Source: Coturnix japonica
Taxonomy: Eukaryota > Chordata > Aves > Galliformes > Phasianidae
Reading direction: 5' to 3'
Assembly: GCF_001577835.2 (NCBI RefSeq)
Contig: NC_029519.1
Location: forward strand, 41,327,012 to 41,391,011
DNA length: 64,000 nt
Part shown: one piece after another, positions 34,583 through 50,626 of the stretch
Numbering within the stretch: the stretch's first letter is position 1
How the letters are laid out: every line of letters begins with the position of its first letter
Translations under genes and position numbers: made by a program
Notes under the pieces: model-generated
Seen by the model: the letters and a program-made list of their open reading frames with translations, nothing else
Databases searched by the model: none
Told to the model about the DNA's origin: nothing

Positions 34583-36418
34583 ATCTTCTTATAGCATACT
34601 GACATGATAACAACAGTATTTTCTTAGAATAAAACTGAGTCTCAGCACAGAGCTTAAAAGCAAAGCAACTTGTTTCCCAAAATGCTTTTAATGGAAAAAT
34701 ACTGTTAGCTAATGTTACTGCTAAAGCCAGTCACATAACAAGGCACATTGCAGAACATGCACAATACCAGGAATTTTCAGACCTTTTCTTGGACAATGGC
34801 AACATAGGGCAGGATCATCAGAACATCCTTCTGCCTGCAGAGTAATTCTTGGAGGATTAAGATTTCAGCAACAAGTGTTTTTCCACCACTAGTTGGTAAC
34901 GAGTAAATCAAATTCTTCCTCTGCTGGAGGGATTTTAATGTTAAGCAATCATGCTGCCATTCTGTAAAATTAAAGAAGAATTACTGACAATCCTTTTTAA
35001 GGGTACGTTCATCCCCCATAAGGCTCTTTGCCTTGCTGTGTAAAACCCACCAATTTGGCAATCAGGAGCTTTCTTCAGTTAAGTACTACAAGCCTCCCCA
35101 TTTTCTTAGATATCACACAAAAAAGGATTCCTGTAAGCTACACCATCCTCCTCCACACCGCTGAAAAACAATTCTCTTCTGACATAGCTATTATTACCTT
35201 AACTTTCTTATCCTTCCTCCTCTGGAGATCCAACATGACTTCGGCTCTTCCCTCAAATGCAACAGGTAGCATTACATCATCCCACTTTTACACTTGGAAA
35301 TATTCTAATTTTAATATCTGGCTTGTGCAATGGGCAATAAGTCAACCATAAACAGGTAATTTTACATCACAATAGAATAAACAGAAAATACTTCATTTAT
35401 ACTACAATAATTTGCTTCCAAGTAGCCATAACTTGTATTACCATAAAGTGTTTCAATCCCCCGAAATTGCCTGAGGAGATGCTGAACTTTGCTGGGTAAT
35501 CCATAAAATGGGCCTATATCAAAAGACAATGATCCGATTGTTTCTCTAGCAACAGAGATCTCTTCAGATAAAATAGCTTCTTTAAGCTGCTTGGTCTTTG
35601 AGACCTTTGGAGTCTGGGCTTTGGCATTTCCAGTCATTGCATTTTTCAGATGATCTTTAAGACTCACACTTTTACACGAATCAGACTTAGAGCCTTCAGA
35701 AGGTTTTGTGCTTTTGTTCTTACATTCAGAGTCAGGACATGGAGATGACATACTCCGGGTTTTGTCCAAGGAGGAATTATTGCACTTATCCATCATTTCT
35801 GTGCCTGCAGATCTTCGTGAACAAGAAGAAAGCTCACCCATTTGCTCCAAATACAACAGTTGTGATGAAGGCAATTCATCAAAAACAGAGTCACTGAGCT
35901 CTTCATTGGTGTCTCTGGAGTCATTTTCACTCACTTGGAAGCCATGATATCCATCCACTTTATGTATGCTACTATCTTCTGTAGTGTGCAAGTTACCTTG
36001 CTTGTTTTGGTCCATATCTGACTGAAGATTCCCATGTGCAAACTCTCCAGCTGCATTCACATCCATGCCTTCATCCTGGGGGTGCTGCTGTTGTGCATCA
36101 AGAACTCGAGCCAGTAAAGAATCACTCTCCTGGAAGCTGTCGTAGTCACCAAACATATCCTCCTCACTATCATCGTTACACTGCAGAAACAGAACAACAA
36201 GAGGATTAACATTGTGAGGAAACAAGCTAGAAAAGCCTTAGCAACTGAAGCATAAACCTCCGTACCGGTGTCTCGGCCGGGGCCCCCTCACCGCCAGCGC
36301 TGCGTCTCTTGAGAGCTACCGGCGAGCAGGCGGCCCCGGGCCGCACCGGCGGGTGGCTCCGTTTACGAGCGGAGCTGATGCGGCTCCTCCTCCGCACGGC
36401 GAGAACGGGCTGAGCCAT
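24256..36418 (-). CDS. HELQ: Helicase POLQ-like (HELQ, HEL308), superfamily 2 DNA helicase
   Basis: 3'-5' single-strand DNA helicase of the Ski2-like/Hel308 group. It acts in replication-coupled and interstrand-crosslink repair with RAD51 paralogues, RPA and FANCD2. Eighteen exons on the minus strand: 36418-36266, 36180-35442, 34961-34783, 34176-33976, 32925-32853, 32692-32595, 32082-31984, 31298-31153, 30303-30064, 29296-29155, 28859-28755, 28275-28056, 27296-27139, 26575-26477, 26189-26016, 25494-25381, 25016-24882, 24333-24256. They sum to 3153 nt, 1050 aa, all phases consistent. Exons 1-2 encode a basic N-terminus and an acidic, Ser-rich disordered region (GDYDSF motif). Walker A PTSGGKT is at about 320-326, the DEXH box DELH at 423-426, MSATL follows, motif [12 protein letters not shown] is at about 663-672, then the winged-helix, ratchet and helix-hairpin domains. 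The C-terminus is shorter than human (1101 aa). The donor of exon 3 is the weak GTCTGA. MRPS18C starts 197 bp away on the other strand. Confidence 0.96.
32525..32565 (+). repeat. Possible CR1 terminal stub in a HELQ intron
   Basis: The 'gataattctgtgattctgtga' type ending resembles the CR1 3' terminus. It is too short for certainty. Confidence 0.3.
33690..33765 (+). repeat. CR1 LINE 3' terminal fragment in a HELQ intron
   Basis: Contains 'ggatgatcttgtaggtcctt' and 'ccaaccttgtgattctctatg', the last ~70 bp of a CR1 element in plus orientation. Confidence 0.75.
34519..34582. repeat. (TATC)n tetranucleotide microsatellite
   Basis: About 16 perfect TATC units in the HELQ intron between exons 3 and 4, ending in a short TATATC variant. 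Likely length-polymorphic. Confidence 0.95.
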
Positions 36419-36680
36419 GAGGAGGAGCCGGGCGGCATCAGAGCGGTACCGTCACCGCGGCCATGGCGGAGGATACAGACACGAGCAGCTTCAACTCCAA
36501 GCTGCTGCCTGAAGAAGCGCAAGCCGCAGCCCCATTGGGCAGCGGATGGTATCTCCGGTTGGCTGAAGGGCGCGGGGGGAAGTTGTGCGCAGGGAGAGAC
36601 GGGAACGGTCAAGATGGCGGCGCTGGCTGTGGCTGGTGCTGGGCTGTGCTGCAGGCGGGTGCCGGGTGAGCGAGCTGTGC
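36270..36680. promoter_or_regulatory. Bidirectional CpG-rich promoter of HELQ and MRPS18C
   Basis: Start codons of HELQ (36418, minus) and MRPS18C (36614, plus) are separated by only 197 bp of GC-rich sequence. No TATA box was recognised. The two genes must share promoter DNA, an arrangement also known for their mammalian orthologues. Confidence 0.8.
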
Positions 36681-38654
36681 ATTGCTCCTTTGCTGTGTGC
36701 TTCTGTGGTGGCTTTATGCTGCCCTGTCCAACTGCTGCTGACGGTGTTGTTTCTCTGCTGTGTAGCCTTGGCGTGGGGGAGGCCTTGTCGTCTTCAGCAT
36801 CAGCAGGCAGAGGCCCAGTCTGACTTGGTAAGGGTTCCTTTCTCGTTCCGCGGTGTATTGTGCCTTCTTCGTGGTAACTATACATAGGTTCTTGATATCA
36901 GTAGGTGAGCTGGCCAAACAACAAGCAATAGAAACTAAAGTAGTACCCTGTGCTATGCCTGCTGCTCTCGTGATTAAAAGATATGTTGCTGTGTAGGTGA
37001 CTGTGCTCATTGCTACTTCTCACTGTTTCTGGAATCAACTATTAAGTGTTAATAAGTGCCCTGAATAAGGCGTGGTCTGCTTCTATGAATGTACCTTTTC
37101 CATGCTGTTTTAAAATAGCTCACACCTGAAAAAAATATTATTTTCTTCCAAAATGCAGAATAGTTTAAATTAGAGAGGACCTTACAGCCTACCTGTCCCT
37201 AACCCTTTGCCATGGGTAGGGTTACTCCCTACTAGCTTAGGCTGCCCAGGATCCCATCTAATCTGGTCCTAAATACCTCCAGAGATGAGGCAGCCTAAGC
37301 GAGGCCCTTACTGCCCTCTTAAGTGAAGGTTTTCTGCATTACATGTAATCTAAGTCTCCCCTGCTTTTGTTTTATGTCCTTTTGCTTGTCTTGCTTCTAT
37401 TAGATCATATAAAAAGTCAGTCTCGTTGTTTGCTCCTTTCAAGTGCTGGAAGGCTGTAGTGAGGTCACCCTAGAGCCCTCTCCAGACTAAACAACTAACT
37501 TCCCCAAGCCCTCTTTGTAGGAGAGGGGCTCCTTTTGCTTTGAAGGCAGTTTGTTTCCCTGAGGGTCTGTGTGAAATTGAGTGCAAGCTGACTGTATTCT
37601 TGCAACTTAAAACATTTTAGCTGTTGTCTACTTACAGCCTATAGAAATGGAGAATCCATATAAAGAGCCTCCTAAAAAGTGTATCTTATGTGGAATACAT
37701 GTGGACTACAAGAACGTGCAGGTGAGTGCCTTGAAAATATATGTTTATGTGAAATAAATTGGTCTATCGTGTTCAAGGGCTTGGGAGCAGAAGTCTGAAG
37801 CAATACTGAATGATTAATACCAATGTGTAGAGGATTTAAAAACTAAAGTAGTGTGTGTTTACTGGTAAGTCTAGTTATGTAACTAGTTACTTCAGATCTC
37901 TAGGCCTATTAGATAAAATGCTCATTTCTAGTTCTACTTTTATTTAGCTTAAATGATAGGGTATGTGGAAGGTTCAGTAAGAAACAGATCCAAATATGGG
38001 AAAGTTAATGCTTCTTTTACAAAGCAACCCTTATAGTCTTGTCTTTGCTTTCTAATAGCTTCTATCCCAGTTTGTTTCTCCATACACTGGCCGCGTTTAT
38101 GGCAGGCATATAACAGGTATGTGGAATACTACTTACTGTTTAACATTGATGTCTTCTAGAGTCTAGTTCACCTATCAGGTACATTTACAGAGCTGGATGT
38201 TACTAGTTGTGCACATCTTGAAGTGTTCATGTTAACTAATAGCCTTCATCCAGAAATGAGATGAGTAATCACTTTTTAATCTTAACTGTAAAGAAGTATG
38301 TAAGTGTGCATACCTTTTTGTAAGAAGGCTTTGACAAAGCCAGAGCAATTTGTCACTAATAAAGCTTCTTCCTTCTTAAACATTATCAGTGAATTATGGT
38401 TGAAACCAGGAAGCTAAAAAAAATGACTTGTTTGTTTAGGCTTGTGTGATAAGAAGCAGAAAGAAATTTCAAAAGCCGTAAAAAGAGCTCATATATTTGG
38501 TAAGTATTGTTATACTTCAGAGTATTTGGTAAGTTACACTTATCCTTTATTTTAAAAAAATCCTCCATTTTATTTCCCTACAGGATTTATGCCAGTTATG
38601 TTTAAGAACCCAGCATTTCTCACAGACCCCAAGATTTGTAATGTTAAGTATTGA
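36614..38654 (+). CDS. MRPS18C: Mitochondrial ribosomal protein S18C (bS18m)
   Basis: One of three vertebrate paralogues of bacterial ribosomal protein bS18; a component of the mitoribosome small subunit. Six coding exons on the plus strand: 36614-36665, 36766-36827, 37638-37721, 38059-38116, 38440-38499, 38584-38654. They total 387 nt, 128 aa, and all introns are GT..AG with matching phases. The start (AAGATGG) gives [10 protein letters not shown] with Arg/Ala content fitting a mitochondrial presequence. Conserved core blocks are [57 protein letters not shown] and the end ICNVKY. The human protein is 142 aa; the difference lies in the presequence. The first exon and promoter are shared with the HELQ promoter. 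The second intron carries a CR1 insertion. Confidence 0.95.
37150..37555 (-). repeat. CR1 LINE fragment in MRPS18C intron 2
   Basis: Reverse-oriented CR1 text: 'taccctttgccatgggtagg'-like block, 'aggctgcccaggatcccatc', and later 'gtgaggtcaccctagagccc'. Diverged and truncated. Confidence 0.8.
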
Positions 38655-38679
38655 GAATAACATACTGTAAAGAAATCAG

Positions 38680-38685
38680 AATAAA
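38680..38685 (+). terminator. MRPS18C: MRPS18C polyadenylation signal
   Basis: AATAAA 26 bp after the stop codon, implying a very short 3'UTR ending near 38700. Confidence 0.75.
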
Positions 38686-38700
38686 AGTGTCATGCTTAAT

Positions 38701-39994
38701 AGTTCTCTATTGGTGTGAGTAGCTGGAACAGTTTTTTGGCTCAAAGCTTGTTCAGTGGCACCTATCTGAGATGTAACCTGCTCAGCAAGCTTTTGTGGTT
38801 AATGATCATGATGATTGCAGCGGTAAGAAATACTGGTGGGTGACCAGGAGAAACCCTTTTCAGCTGTTGCTGACTTATGGGGCTCATCTCTGAGAAGAGG
38901 ACAACCATGCAGTCACTGTGCATACCTAGCAGCCCACTGTGTGACAACTATGTGATCAACTGCTGATTACCCAATAGGAGGGGGATGTGCTATGGATGTG
39001 CTGTTGCCCTGATGAGCAAAATATATGTACCCCTGACATCTAAAGGAAGTCCTGATGAACGACGCAGATGTGCCCAACAGTCCCTGGCAACCACAATTTC
39101 TCTGCGAAGAGGTTAAAAACTCAAGGAGTTCTGAGGTAGAATGGGTATTTTCTGTGCCAAATTGCAGCTGTATGTGAGTGAGATGTCATTCACTGACTTG
39201 CTGCCTCCTTATGGACCAACTTGATGTGCTGTTCTCTGGGAATGTGAGTGGACCCCCTAGGATAGATCCTGAGTTGAGGGGATTATCATTCTAGACTATG
39301 TTCTCCCTTTGAGAGTGTAGGGAGTAAACTGATTTGTTGATAAAGTGTTTTCTCCTGAGGAGAGCTATTTTAATGGCTGGTATACTGCATCACTGATTGA
39401 AGGGTGGGTGCCAGTTATAGTGTGGAGTCTAAATTTATCTGGAAAAAAGTGTGATTTAATAGCAGATACCCCCTAGATGTACAGAACATTAAACCTATTC
39501 AAAAGTCTTCCTGAAATCCATTTTTTTCCCCCTTCCATTTCAGAAAGGGACGGTTAAGTACCAAGATAGCTGTTTATATATAAAAAAAAGTTTTTAATGC
39601 TTATCAAGATGCATCTTAGAAATAGCTGTTCTGCACATCATCTTCTGCTGAGGAGAGGCTCATTGTTTGAGTGGTCCTGAAATCTTCAGCAGCAGCTTGA
39701 AGTTCTATCACTGAGGCATTAAGTGAGATTATCCGATGCTAGCACTGTGTTAGCATTCGTCTTAGAACCCTGAGATAGAGAATACAGACTTAACTCTGCA
39801 AGGCATAATTAAGGAATGTCATTTGGACTCTGCTTGACTTAGGCCAAACAAGATTTGTGTATTTAAAAATACATCTTTGTACTTTACAAAAACTCAGTAA
39901 GCTATTTCCATCCCTGCAGTACAGTAATTTATGTTACTTTAATATCCTGGCAGTGGCTTTTTGTACAAATACATCAGGGCAAGTCATTAAGTGA
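38701..39994. other. Tail-to-tail spacer between MRPS18C and ABRAXAS1
   Basis: About 1.3 kb separates the MRPS18C poly(A) site from the ABRAXAS1 stop codon. It should hold the ABRAXAS1 3'UTR. I could not single out its polyadenylation signal; an ATTAAA on the minus strand near 39938-39943 is a weak candidate. Confidence 0.4.
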
Positions 39995-44783
<4,789 letters not shown>

Positions 44784-44960
44784 GCCCCCGACAATGGCGG
44801 GCCGCGCCGCGCCGCGCCGGAGGGAGCCCCCAGCGGTCGCCGGCGGCAGGGCAGGGATCGGAGCCACCCGGCCGTACTGCACCGTGCTGCGCCGGGCCGG
44901 GCGGCACGACCCGCTGTGAGGGGGCCGTGCGGGCCTGTTCCTACCGCCCATCCCTTCACT

Positions 44961-46500
44961 TTCCCACTGTGATGACTGGATGAGAGACGCCTATTCCTTG
45001 CAGGGGAGCTGGCCAAATGGCCCCTTCCAATTCAAACAATTCTACCCTTCTTCGAAATCAAGTCATTCCCAAGTGTGAATTCCTCCTTTAAAGGGAAAAC
45101 AATGCTATTATTGAGGAAGGCAGTTTAACAGGCGGGTCCTGAGAGCAAACTGAGATGTCCTGGCTGGACTGGACATGAAGTCCAAGCGACAAAAGAGCAC
45201 TGAAACAGAACTGCTCGTGTCGTCCTGCTGGGAGTGTGAGCGGAGCAGACTGTGTTCCTGACTAAAGAGTAGGAAGCTTGTGTCGTTCCACCTGAGAATA
45301 CATCCCAGCACAGAGCTGGCAGTGCTAACATCTGCAGGAGAACCAGCTGCCTTTTGAAGCAGGGTATGCTGCTGTGAATGGTGGTGGGAATCTTAGCTAA
45401 TAACCTCAAAAATTCTAGTATGGGCACGAGGAATAACGTGAAGCAGCCATCTGACAAAAGCACGTTGCACCACTCCTCATGGTATGAACTGAGTTTGTGC
45501 AGTTTCTATTTTGACTTGTTTTAATGGTTGTATTCTCTTTAATATTTGAAGTAATGTTATGTTTTCCCCCACATTTTTAGCAGGTGTTCCTGATCAGAAT
45601 GCGGCTCTAAAAACCATCTGAGGAAGGGAGAGGTGGAAGTTACAGCGTTCTTCGAAACGAGATAGAGATCTGTTGTAAAGGTCGCTATGGTTTCTTCATT
45701 TCAGGAAAGGAAATGCTTAATTTTGTCCCTCACCAGGACTACATTTGCTTTTTGTGTAAGTAAAAAATGAGCTTTTGCATAATTTTTATGTACATGCGGT
45801 CTCTTAAGGGCTGCTTCCACCAATCTGGGGATGTCACATCTATTTTTATGTATTCCTATCTCTCATTAGAAATCAATATTTTCAGTGCATTTTATTTTCC
45901 CTTTAAACCCATCAGCAAAACTTAGAAGAAGAATGGCTTTTTCTGGCATACTTAGGTTTAAATAAAATTGTTTAAGTGTATTTAAATGCGTACTAATGTT
46001 ACTAATACTCAGATGAGGAGAATCATTGCACTTCTTACCTATTCTCACAGTGAAGAATTGGCTAAGATTTTTTCTCCCTCAACAAGCTCATAAATGAACA
46101 GGGGGATGACAGATTCTTCAGGTGACGCAAAATGATTGAGAAGATAAATGGGAAAGAGCTATCAGGCATTTCTTGCAATCCAGGCCACAGGGCATTAGAT
46201 GAATGTGTAATAAATGCTATGCAGCTGAAGTGATGAATTGGAGCAAACAGTGACATGGATTATGTTGCCTTGTTAAAAGGCGGCAAGAGTATAAGGATGT
46301 GAGCAGCTTACATAGCTGTTTGCGGAGGAAATGGTGAAAATGAACTTATATTCTGGCATCTTTCAGAAATTAACCCCAAATTCCTTGTGCTGTGATTGCA
46401 GCCACTCCTAAACAAGAGCAATGAGGGCGCTTTATGCATTTAATCAGTTTGAGGAAACGTTGGGCACTGATAAATGATTCTTCTGTATTCATCACAATCA
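44961..46500. other. Intergenic between ABRAXAS1 and GPAT3, nothing recognised
   Basis: No conserved-looking exon. A non-coding GPAT3 first exon could be here but cannot be placed. Confidence 0.35.
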
Positions 46501-46504
46501 AAGA

Positions 46505-46920
46505 AGGGCAGGATCTGGAGCACAAGTCTTACAAGGAGAGGATGAGGGAGCTAGGATGGTTCAGTCTGGAGAGGAGGCTCAGAGGAGACATTATTGCTCT
46601 CTGCAGTTCCCTGAAAGACAGTTGTAATGAGGTGGGGTTCAGCCTCTTTTCCCAGGTGGCAGTGATAGAATGAGGGGTAATGGTTCTAAGTTGCACTGAG
46701 GTTGGATAGCAGCAAACATCTACTCTCTAAAAGAGCAGTGAAGCATTGGCACAGGCTGCCCAAGGAGGTGGTGGAGTCACCATCCCTGGAGGTGGTTCAA
46801 GCACTGTGGGGATGTGGCACTGAGGGTCATGGTTAGTGGGCATGGTGGGGTGGTTGGGTGTGTGTTTGGACTAGGTGATCTGAGAGGTCTTTCCCAGCCT
46901 TAATGGTTCCATGATTCTTT
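46505..46920 (+). repeat. CR1 LINE 3' part
   Basis: Plus orientation. It encodes diverged CR1 ORF2 end text ([24 protein letters not shown]). The 3'UTR follows with 'gaggtggtggagtcaccatc' and a terminal 'ggttccatgattcttt'. Confidence 0.88.
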
Positions 46921-49900
46921 AGTTAATGATATACAAATCATATACAAGATTTGTATTGACAAATGTGTATTGAAAGCCATGCGACTCCTAATCGTCTGAT
47001 GGGTATCTGTACACTGCTGAGTTAAACAAATGTAGGCAGATCTTATAGTGGACTCCCAGATTTTGTGATATAAAGATGTATCCTGATATGATGATTAAGG
47101 TTTTGTAATGACTGAATTTATCTTCTGAGGAAACCATAATGCCAGTGTGGTCAGAGCTAAGCATGTTACAATCATCCTAATGAGTAATACAATGCTTAAA
47201 CACACTTCTTCAACGTCATAATTCTACTGTTGACAGGCAGAGATAACCTATAAGTAGCACAACTCCTCTGTGGTCAGATGTAGACACAGACCTATTTTGT
47301 GACACAGATGAGATCTGTGCTGACCTAAAGACCAGCAGAGATAGATCAGTTAGATTAGGGATAGAGAGGTGTGGATGTTTGCACTCATTGCATGGAAACT
47401 GTGTGATTTCCATACATGAATATTCAGACTGAAATTGCTCACCATAGAATGGGTGATATTTAAAGTTATTCTGGTGATGTGGAGATCTCTCACAAGTGAA
47501 GTACAAACCTCAGTCTTTATAAAAAGCAGAATAGAGCTACCAGAGATGATTTTGCTCTTGTTTAGCATCCAGGTGAGGTTGAAACATCAGAAAAGTTTAA
47601 TCAAAAACCAAGAGGGCCTTTCTTTATTATTATTTTTAATATTGTTGCTAAAACTGGTAGTAGTCAGTGCTATGTTTGCTTCTCCACACACTGGAAAAAA
47701 TGAATGGGTCATGGTTCCAGTTCCCTAAGATAACCAAAAAGTGTTGCCTAACTAATACATGACTCAAGGATTAAGGATGACCTCAAGGATTGAGAGCCAA
47801 GAGTGGGCAGTTGACACCGTTGTGGCAGAATGACCGTTCCTCATGGAATACAAATATGTCCCAGCTTCATTGGGCAGCCAAAAGTCATTTGTCTGGATTA
47901 AAAGCATCTAATAAGCATCTGGGCCATGTCAGAATAAGCTGATACTAGCAGGAAGAGGGTTCAAAAAAATTGCTTTCTGTCCTAAATAACCTCTCAGACT
48001 GTTAAATCATGATGGAGGTATTCGTTCTATGGATGCAAAAAGGATTTGTTTGCCTGTGCAACTGGCCAAAAAGATGGAATTTTCTGTTGCTATATGGCAA
48101 ATGTGACATACTGGATGAAGAGTGATAGACTGTTAACACCTCCCACCCCTTCCACACATTCTCTCTCTCTCTCACACACACACACACATTTTTTGTTCCT
48201 TCTCTTTGCTCAGTGGTACTTCTTAGCAGGCATAACTTTGCTGTGTGCTCTGTTTTTGGGAGATATGCCTGTGGAAGCTGTCATGGCAGCCCCAAGGAAG
48301 CCTCAGAGGTCTTGAGGTCTTGGGCTGAATGCTTTGGGAGGAAAATTATGGCTAACAAAGGGCTGCAATACTGTCATTCAGCAGGGACTAAGGGTGAGCC
48401 TGGGAGGGGTTTGGGTGCTCTGTCATTTTAGAAGGTGGAAGGGAAGAATTGCACTGTCTGTTCGCATTATTGTTCTGATTTGGGGGAATATGACTTGACA
48501 AAGGTTAGGGAGGAAGTGCAGATTATAGGTTTTCACAGGAGGGAAACAATTCTCCCTTACTCAGGAGAGGAATATTCTAGTTCCTCTGTGCAAGGCAGGG
48601 AAATCTGTCTCCTTTTAAGAGAGGATCCCTCTTGTCCATGCCTAGGCTTATTGCTAATTAAAGCTGTTGCTACACCTTGCTGTTATGTCCTGACGAGCTA
48701 TTGATATTTAATTTGGCCCACCTTTCCTGACTCAAGTCAGGTCCCAGAAACTACCTCCGCCCTCCCGCCCACAGGTCTTAGCACCCAGCTGGTGTGCATG
48801 CCAATCCCCTGCACTGAAGCTGAAGGCAGCTCTCAGATATACTGCATTGTGCCCAAGGTTCAGCATCCTGTCATCCACAACCCCCTGCCTTGTGTGACCA
48901 TGTTAGCAGGACAGGCAGCAGTAAGAAGAGGCCAGAAATGAGAAGGATGCTAAAGAGGGATGAGCAACCAGAACTCTTTTTCTAACAAAGAAATGTTGTT
49001 CCTAGAGAAGCCTAGAACAGCCTCTAACTTTTGGTGAGGTGGGCTGGGAATGGTGGGTAACAGTGCATGGGACAGGGCCAATTGCCCCCCTCTGCCCCCT
49101 GACATGGCAGAGTTGCTGTATAGTTGCTGTTGAGAGAAAGAGCAATAGGAAAACAGAAACCATAAATAGATTGTCAGAGGCAGGTAAATAAAGAGGGGAA
49201 GAAGATAAAAGATTGCAGAAGGAGGTGCAGTGGTGTCACGAGGACCTGAAGCCTGGCATCCAACAACAAATCTGAAGACACAAAAGGTTACTTGCATCAT
49301 ATGGCACGTGAAGCATGTGATGGTATCGTGAGTTTGTAACAGGGAGCCTGCTTATTACTCCATGGGTGCATGGTATGAGGTGGAGGACATAGCAGTGTGC
49401 AGCACAGCCCGATTCTTGTGTTTCTATTTGTGAGTGGAGCATATGGGTCACGTTTATAGAGTGCTGCTGCTTTAGTTCCTGAAGAATCCAGTGTGCCCGG
49501 AGTGAGGCTGCTCCACCACAAAGACCAGACCATGGTACCTGGGAATGGGGGAATTTCAAATGGACAGCCCCTGCATTTATACAGGCCTGTGTATGTGACC
49601 ACCTGCAAAGGAAAGATCTTTCATGGACCTGCACTTAACTGCTTTGGAAGTCATGCCCAGAGTGGTCATTCCACCAAGGTCAATTGATTTATTCTGTGGT
49701 AAGGTTGTAAGTGGAGCTGGTTTTAGGGATACAGTTACTTCTGTTCTTTCTCTGATGCATATAGAAGGACAGGCTGGGGGTTGGAATTAGGGGCTGTACT
49801 GGATCTTTCCTAAAAATACAATACTAAATTATTGCTGTTTCCTAGGATAGGAGGTGAAACCTCCTTATCTAACGTGTTTGGATTCCTGCAAAGATATGTG

Positions 49901-50560
49901 ACTTGTTTCTTCACCACAGCACATTTTGTAACCCTGTGATACAATTTGGCTAATTTCTTGTAGAACAAGAGGGAGCAGGTTTTATTTGCTTCGGATGTTG
50001 ATTCCAGCCTGCTGCAATTTACATCTATATCACAGTGGTATTAAAACAAACAAACAACAAGGAGCTGACTTAAATCTAAAGCTTCAGTTTGGTTCTTATG
50101 TTGAAATACTGAAGCGAGGCAGTCGTTCCAATGTGAGGTAGAAAGTCTGACCAAGGAAGATAATCATTTAACCAGGCTTTGTTTGGAGAAGTTCTTCTCC
50201 AAATGCATTACGTTTTCTCTTAAGAAGAGAACATTTGAGATGATTTGAAACCCACACATACTTGGTTTTGTATTACGATTTATTGGCAGGATGCCTTGGG
50301 TAAGCTATTTAACATATTGACGAGTTCTTCTTTGACAGCACCTTATTACCAGACATATTCTTCTACCCTGTGGTATATCTGGTGAGTAAATACTTATCAA
50401 TTATATGGAAGTGGGTGGAGCTAGGGCGGGAGAAGGGGTAACAATTTTGCTATCACTATATCTGGTGGCAGATTTAGAGTGCAGCAGCTCCCTCCTAGGA
50501 GTAGCTTTGGCTTTTAGAATGTGTAGCTTTTGTTTGCCTCTGTCTCTTGAAGCCTGCCTG
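46921..50560. other. GPAT3 upstream region, no gene recognised
   Basis: AT-rich flank with scattered short open frames lacking known similarity. It includes a compound CT/CA microsatellite at 48160-48188. It probably contains regulatory DNA and possibly non-coding GPAT3 exons, none of which I can support. Confidence 0.35.
48160..48188. repeat. Compound (CT)n(CA)n microsatellite
   Basis: About six CT units followed by about eight CA units, directly visible. Confidence 0.9.
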
Positions 50561-50626
50561 ATCCTCCACAGCAGATGAGCAAACATTCTAAGAAAGTCAG
50601 CAGGTTGATGTTTTAAAGGAGCAAGC

